Assembly (NCBI GenBank): GCA_007133445.1
Contig: SLMR01000152.1
Span: 1 to 8,123 of the forward strand
DNA length: 8,123 bases
Source: Aquisalimonas sp.
GTDB taxonomy: Bacteria; Pseudomonadota; Gammaproteobacteria; Nitrococcales; Aquisalimonadaceae
Reading direction: 5' to 3'
Part shown: positions 1-6,103 of the stretch, piece by piece
Layout of the letters: each line of letters begins with the position of its first letter
Position numbering within the stretch: the stretch's first letter is position 1
Position numbers and translations under genes: made by a program
Notes under the pieces: generated by a model
Database searches by the model: none
Seen by the model: only the letters and a program-made list of their open reading frames with translations
What the model was told of the DNA's origin: nothing

Positions 1-1503
1 ATCACCGAAAAGAATCTGATTGTCTTGATAGTCACCGGGCTGCGGATCGTCCGCCCCCCATGCGGCAGGAACCACCAACGGAGTTCCGCTCTGACCGGCG
101 TTTTCTCCTCGGCCCGCCTCATTGAACCCCAACACGCCGGACACAACGTCATTGGGGTTCAATGAGGCGATCGCATCAGCGTCGAAGCTCATGGTGACCT
201 GATAATGGCTAATACTTTCGTCATCGGCGCCGTCACTCCCAGTGCGCCCAGTCCCGCTGTCACCCGGCTCCTCGACTGCGACCTGCGCATCCGGTGTCTT
301 GACCAGCTTGAAATGCCGTTCGGTCTGCACCGGCAGCTTCAGCTCCCGATAGCCAGGGTTCTCCATGCCGAGGGAAGCAAACAGCTGATAAGCGCGGGGC
401 TGGACCGGCTTGTCGTTGGAATCGATGTTGGGGCTGGTCTCTACCGGATCGTAGAAGTACGTGTCGCAAGGGGTGGCACTCACAAAGAGCGGGTCTTCCA
501 AGTCCGCTGCCACGATCTGTGTCCCCTCAGACCGAAGGCCCTGATCACTACAATTCCCTGTCTCGTACCAGAACATCGATCCGATCTGCGCCACGGCGCC
601 ATCGAGCATCATGTTATACGCAAGGTCCTGGTAGCCGACCTCCGAACCCAGAGACATCATCCGCCGTGCAAACCGGAACACCTGAGAACTACCCATGTCC
701 TCAGTATCCCAGGCCGCATGCAAGATTTCCCCTGAAACCGTCTCACCGAAGAGATTGACGTCGTCGAACGGCTGATTCGCAACAGCGCCTGCCAGCGAAA
801 ACTGCTGATCGTTCCAATCGACCTGAAGCCCGGAGAACTCGAGCAGGCGCGTGGGCTGCTCATCCTCGTCCGGCCAGACAACGCCTGGGTCCTGGTCCAG
901 ATACACGGCACCGTTCAGCACGAGCTCCCGACCATCCAGGTTCACCGGAACGACGCATGCGTCGCTGAATTCCAGCGTCTCGTCCTCGAGGGTGACGCCA
1001 CCCTGAGAATCCTGACATTCCTCGAGGCCGAGTGCTGCGTGCAGGTCTGGCTCGCCTCCGGTCTCGGCTTGGACTTCCCGATCCATGAAATGGATCGCTG
1101 TTGCCAGCACGGTGCCCAACGCCGCCGTATCCATCGCCAGACGCTGGTCCTGTTCGTCGGGATCACCTTCGTAGGAGGCTTCAATGTTGGCCCAGCCGGT
1201 GTCACCATCGTAGTGTTCTAGGTAATCCAGCGCCAACGCTTGGGCGAAGCTGTCGCTTTCGCCCGGGGGGGCTTCGGCATCGACGTCGCCACCAGAGCCG
1301 CTGCTCCCGCCGGAGCCCCCGCTACCATCGTCGCCACCGCCGTTTTCGTCCCCGGCATCGCCTGAGCTTTCACCATTGGAGCTGCCGTTGTCAGGTGTTT
1401 CCGTATCGTCATCGCCAGAACCACTGGAACTTCCCCCAATGCAGCCGCTCAGCGCCCCGGCAGAAATCATCAGTGACAGTAAAAAAGTCCATCGCAAAGT
1501 CAT
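1..1503 (-). CDS. Large lipoprotein of unknown function (partial, 3' end beyond left edge)
   Basis: I do not recognise this gene. Read on the minus strand from the ATG at 1503, the frame stays open for 501 codons to the window edge; I checked every codon for stops. The start is preceded by an AAGGGG ribosome-binding site about seven bases upstream. Residues 1-20 form a lipoprotein signal peptide (basic start, hydrophobic core, lipobox L-S-G-C) with Cys21 as the lipidation site. Ile-Gly follows the cysteine, so there is no Asp+2 inner-membrane retention signal, and an outer-membrane anchor is likely. Residues 23-85 are a low-complexity Gly/Ser/Asp/Glu linker. The rest looks globular and acidic, with cysteines at 163, 183, 318 and 346 that could form two disulfides. 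Two hand-counted 60-base lines (541-600, 661-720) are 57-60% GC, against 75% in one line of the efflux adaptor (7201-7260). The open frame and signal peptide are clear; the function is unknown. Confidence 0.85.
   Translation of the reverse strand, partial: MTLRWTFLLSLMISAGALSGCIGGSSSGSGDDDTETPDNGSSNGESSGDAGDENGGGDDGSGGSGGSSGSGGDVDAEAPPGESDSFAQALALDYLEHYDGDTGWANIEASYEGDPDEQDQRLAMDTAALGTVLATAIHFMDREVQAETGGEPDLHAALGLEECQDSQGGVTLEDETLEFSDACVVPVNLDGRELVLNGAVYLDQDPGVVWPDEDEQPTRLLEFSGLQVDWNDQQFSLAGAVANQPFDDVNLFGETVSGEILHAAWDTEDMGSSQVFRFARRMMSLGSEVGYQDLAYNMMLDGAVAQIGSMFWYETGNCSDQGLRSEGTQIVAADLEDPLFVSATPCDTYFYDPVETSPNIDSNDKPVQPRAYQLFASLGMENPGYRELKLPVQTERHFKLVKTPDAQVAVEEPGDSGTGRTGSDGADDESISHYQVTMSFDADAIASLNPNDVVSGVLGFNEAGRGENAGQSGTPLVVPAAWGADDPQPGDYQDNQILFGD
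115..169. repeat. Perfect 18-bp inverted repeat inside the lipoprotein gene
   Basis: The arm at 115-132 (CGCCTCATTGAACCCCAA) is the exact reverse complement of the arm at 152-169, with a 19-base spacer at 133-151. Pairing fails at both ends (114/170 and 133/151), so the repeat is exactly 18 bp. It lies in the open frame of the lipoprotein, where the arms encode ASLNPN and LGFNEA. In mRNA it would form a very stable hairpin. No T tract follows on the minus strand, so it is not an ordinary terminator. Its role is unknown. Confidence 0.9.
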
Positions 1504-1597
1504 TTGGTTACCCCTTATTGTTGCTTCTTGCGGCGATCTACGGAAAGGCTCCCTGTCCTCACCAAGATCCGACGGTGGATTCTCACGGCAGAGCTGA

Positions 1598-1609
1598 TGT
1601 CAGCTGACA
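1598..1609. promoter_or_regulatory. Perfect 12-bp palindrome TGTCAGCTGACA, possible operator
   Basis: TGTCAGCTGACA equals its own reverse complement. It lies about 95 bases upstream of the lipoprotein start, downstream of the candidate promoter at 1647-1680, so it would fall in the transcribed leader. The site has the form of a dimeric repressor operator, but I cannot assign it to a regulator family and it may be chance. Confidence 0.3.
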
Positions 1610-1646
1610 CCTGGCATCGGCAGGCGAAAACGAACGTTCAGACCCC

Positions 1647-1680
1647 AGTGTAGGGGCAGGCACCTTACAACAGCCTTACA
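1647..1680 (-). promoter_or_regulatory. Candidate activator-dependent promoter for the lipoprotein gene
   Basis: On the minus strand the 7-mer TGTAAGG occurs twice (1680-1674 and 1669-1663), separated by four bases, giving an 11-bp period. Ten bases downstream is TACACT (1652-1647), a 4/6 match to the -10 consensus, with no recognisable -35. A tandem 7+4+7 repeat about ten bases upstream of the -10, in place of the -35, is the layout of PhoB boxes and some other OmpR/PhoB-family response-regulator sites. The repeat sequence is not the PhoB consensus (CTGTCA), so the regulator is unknown. Transcription would start about 137 bases before the ATG at 1503. Confidence 0.35.
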
Positions 1681-1783
1681 TTTGGTCTTATCACCGCGCC
1701 CATCTCGTTTCACCAATGAGGCAGGCAGAGGCGGAAGGGGGTTGCGGCCAGCAAAGCAAGGGCGGACTCACAGCGGCCTGCCG

Positions 1784-1828
1784 AAAAGACCACTGACCGG
1801 GGCGGCCCTCAGCCCGCCCGGCTCAGTG
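1784..1828 (-). terminator. Intrinsic terminator for the leftward unit, hairpin loop at the hydrolase stop codon
   Basis: The arms at 1791-1807 and 1812-1828 pair as a GC-rich stem: six outer pairs (CACTGA/TCAGTG), then about eight more with two single-base bulges, around a four-base loop at 1808-1811. On the minus strand the stem is followed by GTCTTTTC, a short T tract. The loop contains the TGA stop of the hydrolase remnant (1811-1809), so the upstream arm is still coding. Stem, loop and T tract fit a rho-independent terminator ending the unit that begins at 5945. Confidence 0.6.
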
Positions 1829-2258
1829 CCGCGGCATGCCAACGCAGATGGTCTTCAATGAAGGTGGCGATGAAGAAGTAGGAGTGGCCATAGCCCGCGT
1901 GGTAGCGGAGTTCCTGGTCCACGCCGGCCGCGCTGCAGGCCTGCTCGAGAGCTTCCGGACGCAGCTGGCCGTCCTCAAGGAAGTTGTCAGCGTCGCCCTG
2001 GTCGACCAGCAGGGGCAGGTCAAAGCCGCGGGCGCGGATCAGATCGCTGGCATCGCAATCGGCCCAGGCACTGCGGTCCTCACCCAGATAGCCGTTGAAT
2101 GCCTTCTCGCCCCACGGGCAGGCTACCGGATTGGCGATGGACGCAAAGGCCGATAAGGCGGCGTAACGTCTCGGGTTGTGGAGGGCGCAGACGAACGCGC
2201 CGTGGCCACCCATGGAGTGCCCGCAGATGGACTCCCGGCCGTTCACCGGGAACGTGTT
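1809..2258 (-). pseudogene. S-formylglutathione hydrolase, C-terminal half only (5'-truncated remnant)
   Basis: The translated C-terminal region matches the FrmB/YeiG/esterase D family, which hydrolyses S-formylglutathione to formate and glutathione in formaldehyde detoxification. Visible family motifs, in order, are NGRESICGHSMGGHGAF (nucleophile Ser, codon 2216-2214), NPVACPWGEKAF, GYLGED, the DQGDAD acid motif, and GYGHSYFF with the catalytic His, ending in FIEDHLRWHA. About 149 residues remain, against roughly 280 in the full enzyme. Family similarity begins abruptly at the conserved FPV (about 2252). The whole N-terminal half, including the conserved WLSGLTC oxyanion region, is absent in all three minus frames, and the DNA upstream is the end of the GGDEF-EAL gene. 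The frame stays open to 2495 but that part is not hydrolase-like. A GTG at 2264 behind an AGGGGA could start a fragment. The triad survives without half the fold, so I infer loss of function. No glutathione-dependent formaldehyde dehydrogenase gene is nearby. Confidence 0.8.
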
Positions 2259-2370
2259 TCGCACGGCGCCGATTCCCCTGACACCCCAGCCGAGCAGACA
2301 GATCCTGTCCGTGGGCGCGTCTTTCGAGCCCCGGGCCAGGGCCACTTCCGGCAGCTGCGCTGGTGATGCC
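2259..2370. other. Unassigned junction between the GGDEF-EAL stop and the hydrolase remnant
   Basis: These 112 bases lie between the TGA of the c-di-GMP gene (2373-2371) and the point where hydrolase similarity begins. None of the three minus-strand translations resembles the missing hydrolase N-terminus or anything else I recognise. It is probably the scar of the deletion or rearrangement that removed the 5' half of the hydrolase. I see no inverted terminal repeats or transposase fragment. Confidence 0.5.
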
Positions 2371-4881
2371 TCATTCCCTCGGCCGCGGCACCACCCCGGC
2401 CGCAAGCAACTGCTCCAGCGGCTCGGGCCGATGCAGTCCATAGCCCTGGGCGTAGTCCACCCCCAGCTCCCGTAGGCAGGCGATGGTGGCCTCATCCTCG
2501 GCGAACTCCGCGATGGTCTGCTTGCCCAGCAGATGGCCGACGTCGTTGATGTTGCTGACCAGCGCCTGATTCACCGGGTCGCGGGCAATGTCGCGCACGA
2601 AACTGCCATCGATCTTCAGGTAGTCCACCGGCAGGGTTCGCAGATAGGCGAAAGACGAGAGTCCCGAGCCGAAATCGTCCAAGGCAAACCGACAGCCCAT
2701 GGCGCGCAGATCACGAATGAACCGCATAGCGCTCTGGAAGTTCGAGATGGCCGTCGTCTCCGTGACTTCGAAACACACGGTCTCCGCCGGCAGCGCATGG
2801 TGGGTCAGCTGCTCCTTGATGAACGGCAACAGGCTCTCGTCGCTCAGCGTGCTCCCGGAGAGATTGACGGCACAATGCGCGATGCTCTGCTCGCCATGGC
2901 GATCGATGTGCTCCGCGATCAGCGAGAACGTGCGGGTGATGATCCAGCGGTCCACCATGGCGATGAGGTCGAAGCGCTCCGCCGCCGGCAGGAACGCGCC
3001 GGGCGGGATCAGATCCCCCTCGGGGCCCCGCATGCGTACCAGCACCTCGAAGGACAACCCCTCATCCACTGCCGACGGCACCCGGGCAAGAGGCACTATC
3101 GCCTGTGCGAACAGTTCCAGTCGCCCGGCGTCGACCGCATCGGAGATCTGGGTGGCCCAGTCCATCTCCTGGCGCTCCTGGAGCAGCGCCTGATCGTCGG
3201 GGCGGAACAGATGGGACCGTCGCCGCCCCGCTTTCTTGGCGGCGTAGACAGCAATGTCGGCATCCGAGAGCAGATCGGTGAACCCCTGCTTGCCCGGATT
3301 GAACTCAAGAATGCCGATGGACGCGCTGATCCGGAAGGTCCGGCTCTCCCAGACGAAGCGGTATTCTTCCAGTGCGCGATGCAGGCCCTCGGCCACCCGC
3401 TGTGCATGCTCGATATCGCAGTGGGGGAGAATGACGCCGAACTCGTCGCCACCGAGCCGCGCCAGCATGTCTGTATCACGCACCCGTTCCCTCATCAGAC
3501 CTGCGAGCTGACGCAGCATCTGGTCACCTGCGACATGCCCGGCAACATCGTTTATGACCTTGAACTGGTCGAGGTCGATGTAAAGCAGCGTATGCCGTTC
3601 GTGCCCGCGCATGCTCTCCGGATGCCGCGCCAGGTGTTCCAGTTGCTGTTCGAATGCGTAGCGGTTGTGCAACCCCGTCAGGGCGTCGTGGGTGGCCTGC
3701 CAGTTCAACTGGTCAGCCAGTTCACGGGCCTCGGTGACATCGTGAAACACCAGCACCACCCCCACCATCGCGCCATCGTGATCGCGGATCGGTGCGGCGG
3801 AGTCCTCGATGGCGAACTCCTGTCCATCGGACCGCAGCAGCAGCGTGTGACTGGCCAGGCCGACGATGTGGCCCTCGCACAGACAGCGTTCCACCGGATT
3901 CATCGCCGGGCGGCGCGTCACACCGTGGACGATGTGGAACACCTCGGTGACCGGCCGCCCCCGGGCTTCGGCATTACTCCAGCCGGTCAGATGCTCGGCC
4001 ACGGGGTTCAGGAAGGTCACGTGGCCCGCCGTATCGGTGGTCACCACGCCATCGCCGATGGAGGCCAACGTCACCTGGGCGTATTCCTTCTCCCGGACAA
4101 GGCTGTCGGTCATGGCCCTGAACGATTCACCCAGGCGCCCGATTTCGTCATCACCCGCCACCGCTGAGCGCTGGCTAGTGTCGCCTGCCGCGATCATCTC
4201 CGCGGTGCGGGTGAGGCGGGTGAGGCGACGCCCGAGAACGATGTAGAGCAACCACCAAAGGCCGATGAACGCAGCCACCATTACGGGACTCAGCAACGCA
4301 GCCGAACCCAGCGCGGCCTCGCGCGCCTGGCGGAACGGGTAAGACAGATCCCAGGCGACCATCACGGCGCCTGCCGGGCTGGGCCCCAGCTCGATGGCTG
4401 TACCCGTGATCTCCAGCGGCGCGACGGCAACCAGGGTTTTCGCCGACGCCACGTAATGCACCGCAGCCGCCCGTCGGCTCCGCGCATCGGCGAGTAGCCC
4501 CAGGGCGACGGCGTCTACCGCCGCGGCCTCCGTGGTGGCGTGAGGATCACCCAGCACGCGACCGCGCTGACTCTGGTCCAGGGCGGCGAGGATGCGGTTC
4601 TGGTCATTTACCACCCGCGCCTGGCGGACGCGAATGTCGGGATACAGCGCTGCAATCTCCTCCTGGACCAGGGAGCTATCGGCGTTACCGAGATGATGCT
4701 GCACCAGGCGCTGCATGCGGCTGATCTCGGTGGTCAGCTCGCGCTCGGAATTCTCCAGGATAGAGCGCTGCTGGTCCTGGATCAGGGTGACGGTATAGAG
4801 GCCACTGAGACCGAGTCCGGCCAGGAAGAGCAGCACCGGCAGGGTCACGTTGATTGGAAAGCGGTAGAGCCAGCGTCCCAT
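2371..4881 (-). CDS. Membrane HAMP-PAS-GGDEF-EAL protein (diguanylate cyclase/phosphodiesterase)
   Basis: This protein makes and/or degrades cyclic di-GMP at the inner membrane. Residue numbers count the TTG at 4884 as 1. I prefer the ATG at 4881 (836 residues), which overlaps the upstream TGA. Transmembrane helices lie near 10-35 and 196-217 and enclose a periplasmic region of about 160 residues. Next come HAMP (about 218-265), PAS (about 270-388, with IGDGVVTTD and LNPVAEHLTGW), GGDEF (about 395-560) and EAL (about 575-830). The cyclase motif GGDEF is at 478-482. RDTD at 469-472, five residues before it, is an intact product-inhibition I-site. The EAL domain has the EVL variant (613-615), Asn674 in NLS, Glu706, DDFGSG from Asp736, Lys757, Glu793 and Gln813, the residues expected of an active phosphodiesterase. 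Both activities are therefore predicted; which one dominates is not visible. No good ribosome-binding site precedes the start, which fits translational coupling to the binding-protein gene. Confidence 0.95.
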   Translation of the reverse strand: MGRWLYRFPINVTLPVLLFLAGLGLSGLYTVTLIQDQQRSILENSERELTTEISRMQRLVQHHLGNADSSLVQEEIAALYPDIRVRQARVVNDQNRILAALDQSQRGRVLGDPHATTEAAAVDAVALGLLADARSRRAAAVHYVASAKTLVAVAPLEITGTAIELGPSPAGAVMVAWDLSYPFRQAREAALGSAALLSPVMVAAFIGLWWLLYIVLGRRLTRLTRTAEMIAAGDTSQRSAVAGDDEIGRLGESFRAMTDSLVREKEYAQVTLASIGDGVVTTDTAGHVTFLNPVAEHLTGWSNAEARGRPVTEVFHIVHGVTRRPAMNPVERCLCEGHIVGLASHTLLLRSDGQEFAIEDSAAPIRDHDGAMVGVVLVFHDVTEARELADQLNWQATHDALTGLHNRYAFEQQLEHLARHPESMRGHERHTLLYIDLDQFKVINDVAGHVAGDQMLRQLAGLMRERVRDTDMLARLGGDEFGVILPHCDIEHAQRVAEGLHRALEEYRFVWESRTFRISASIGILEFNPGKQGFTDLLSDADIAVYAAKKAGRRRSHLFRPDDQALLQERQEMDWATQISDAVDAGRLELFAQAIVPLARVPSAVDEGLSFEVLVRMRGPEGDLIPPGAFLPAAERFDLIAMVDRWIITRTFSLIAEHIDRHGEQSIAHCAVNLSGSTLSDESLLPFIKEQLTHHALPAETVCFEVTETTAISNFQSAMRFIRDLRAMGCRFALDDFGSGLSSFAYLRTLPVDYLKIDGSFVRDIARDPVNQALVSNINDVGHLLGKQTIAEFAEDEATIACLRELGVDYAQGYGLHRPEPLEQLLAAGVVPRPRE

Positions 4882-4883
4882 CA
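4879..4883 (-). promoter_or_regulatory. TGATG stop/start overlap joining binding-protein and GGDEF-EAL genes
   Basis: On the minus strand the TGA of the binding-protein gene (4883-4881) shares its final A with the ATG of the GGDEF-EAL gene (4881-4879). The bases before it (GACGGGCG) are a poor ribosome-binding site, which points to termination-reinitiation and linked expression of the two proteins. Confidence 0.75.
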
Positions 4884-5945
4884 ACGCCCGTCCATGGTGG
4901 TGTCGGGGCAGCCGGCGGCCTGTACGAAGCGGTCGTCGAACAGATCCTCCAGGCTGATCTGCCTCGGCAGCAAACCGTAGTCGTCCATCAGGTCAAGCAA
5001 CTGCCGCGTGGTCTCGCGCAATGCGTCGCCATCATCCGCCAGCAAGTCGCAGTTCTCCGTGCCGGAAGGGAACTCCACACCTTCCAGTGCGCGCTCGAGT
5101 TCCGCGGACGTGAGCCCGCCGTGACTGGCCATGACCTCACGGGCGTGGCCGGGATCGGCGTCCAGCACACCCAACGCTTCGAGCCAGCCATTCACCAGCT
5201 TCTGAAGATGATCAGGGTGAGCCCCCATGGCATCCTCGTTAACCACCAGCACGTCGACAATTTCACCGGGGATACTGGTGCTGTCGAACAGTTCCCGCGC
5301 CCCCTGGTCGAGCAGGCGGGAGCGGATGGGTTCGAACGTGGCCAGTGCGTCCACTTCCTCATCGCGGAACGCCCGTTCGTGGCGCCCGGCATTGACCCGG
5401 ACCACATCCACGTCACCGGTGTCCAGCCCCGCGTGCTCCAGACCGCGCGCGAGCAGGTAGGCCGTTGCCGCGGAGTTCTCGACACCGACGCGTCGGCCCT
5501 TCAGGTCAGCAAGCGAGTCGATGTCGGGTTGGGCGACGATGGTGTCAGCGCCGTACGAGTAATCCATCATCAGGATAATGCGGATGGCGTGGCCATCGGC
5601 CCGGAGCAGCAACGCCTCGTCCAGGGTCAGGGCGGCGACCTCGACGTTGTCGTTGCGGAATGCACGCAGGGATTCCGTGTTGGACGCGAATTCCGCCACG
5701 CGGATGTCGTCGTCGGACCAGTCCTCCAGAGTGCGCGCAAGATGCACGGGCTGGTACCCCACCCACGGGATCGTGGCCACCCGAAGAGGCGGCTCGTCCT
5801 CGCCACCACAGGCGGCGAGGCCGGCCACAAGCATGACCAGAGCAATGGCGATGAACCCGCGCCAGCACCCCTGCCTGCCGTTGATCAGCCTGCGCCGGAG
5901 CCACCTGCCCTGACCCTCGGCATGCCGACAGGCGACTTGAAGCAT
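4881..5945 (-). CDS. Substrate-binding lipoprotein, NMT1/SsuA-like type 2 periplasmic binding protein
   Basis: A solute-binding lipoprotein of 354 residues. I chose the ATG at 5945 because GAGGA lies about five bases upstream; the frame is open to 6035 but that extension adds 30 unlikely residues before the signal. A basic start (RRR at 17-19), a hydrophobic stretch at 30-45 and the lipobox L-A-A-C put the lipid on Cys46. Glycine follows, so outer-membrane sorting is likely. The mature part fits the NMT1/THI5-SsuA-TauA family: VATIPWVGYQPVHLA near 56-70, DLKGRRVGVENSAAT at 147-161, and VDALATFEPIRSRL at 198-211. Cys299 and Cys346 could form a disulfide. Family members bind sulfonates, nitrate, bicarbonate or thiamine precursors; the ligand here cannot be read. 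No ABC permease or ATPase gene lies alongside. The stop shares a base with the GGDEF-EAL start (TGATG), so a sensing role with that enzyme is plausible. Confidence 0.88.
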   Translation of the reverse strand: MLQVACRHAEGQGRWLRRRLINGRQGCWRGFIAIALVMLVAGLAACGGEDEPPLRVATIPWVGYQPVHLARTLEDWSDDDIRVAEFASNTESLRAFRNDNVEVAALTLDEALLLRADGHAIRIILMMDYSYGADTIVAQPDIDSLADLKGRRVGVENSAATAYLLARGLEHAGLDTGDVDVVRVNAGRHERAFRDEEVDALATFEPIRSRLLDQGARELFDSTSIPGEIVDVLVVNEDAMGAHPDHLQKLVNGWLEALGVLDADPGHAREVMASHGGLTSAELERALEGVEFPSGTENCDLLADDGDALRETTRQLLDLMDDYGLLPRQISLEDLFDDRFVQAAGCPDTTMDGR

Positions 5946-6041
5946 TGATTCCTCGCTCTGGTTTCCCGCTTCCCAGAATCCCACACCCATTACTGGCAAA
6001 CCTTGCACCAATTCGCATCCCCGGCAAGCGGTCACCGCGAG

Positions 6042-6070
6042 CTGTCACTAACGGCAGTGTCGCTTATGAT
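6042..6070 (+). promoter_or_regulatory. Sigma70-type promoter of the DUF938 methyltransferase gene
   Basis: CTGTCA (6042-6047, 4/6 to the -35 consensus) is followed after exactly 17 bases by TATGAT (6065-6070, 5/6 to the -10 consensus). Initiation near 6077 would leave a leader of about 27 bases before the ATG at 6104, which supports that start codon. The site lies in the 158-base spacer between divergent starts (5946-6103). I found no convincing promoter in the opposite direction for the binding-protein gene. Confidence 0.6.
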
Positions 6071-6103
6071 GAGCGGGTTCCCAGTGCTGCGAGAACTGAG
6101 GCG

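Larger units (their letters stand above)
1504..1808. other. Gene-free stretch of 305 bases between the lipoprotein and the hydrolase remnant
   Basis: No reading frame here looks like a gene. The stretch contains the lipoprotein ribosome-binding site next to 1503, a 12-bp palindrome at 1598-1609, a candidate promoter with direct repeats at 1647-1680, and the left arm and T tract of the terminator at 1784-1807. Because the units on both sides are read leftwards, this is a terminator-then-promoter spacer. Confidence 0.7.

Noticed and set aside
205..735. A 176-codon open frame on the plus strand in the left region.
   Set aside because: It is opposite the 501-codon lipoprotein frame, which has a ribosome-binding site and a lipobox. 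The plus-strand translation has neither.
1265..1271. A run of seven G in the lipoprotein gene near the linker, considered as a phase-variation tract.
   Set aside because: Seven bases is short for slipped-strand switching and is common in GC-rich DNA. The frame is intact here.
2259..2495. N-terminal extension of the hydrolase frame up to an ATG at 2495.
   Set aside because: It overlaps the last 125 bases of the GGDEF-EAL gene in another frame, and its residues are not hydrolase-like. It is frame openness, not an alternative N-terminus.
2533..4167. A 544-codon open frame on the plus strand.
   Set aside because: It lies wholly opposite the GGDEF-EAL gene, whose minus-strand product has clear domains. 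Long antisense frames are common in GC-rich coding DNA, and this translation resembles no family.
4882..4884. TTG at 4884 as the start of the GGDEF-EAL gene.
   Set aside because: The adjacent ATG at 4881 forms a standard TGATG overlap and costs only one residue, so it is preferred, though TTG cannot be excluded.
4854..5948. A 364-codon open frame on the plus strand.
   Set aside because: It is antisense to the binding-protein gene, lacks recognisable domains, and the minus-strand product has a signal peptide and family motifs.
5946..6035. An upstream start for the binding protein at 6035.
   Set aside because: It would place 30 extra residues ahead of an already long signal peptide. The ATG at 5945 has a well-spaced GAGGA.
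5946..6064. A leftward promoter for the binding-protein gene in the divergent spacer.
   Set aside because: Several TTG-containing -35-like hexamers were tried on the minus strand, but none had a reasonable -10 at 15-19 bases.
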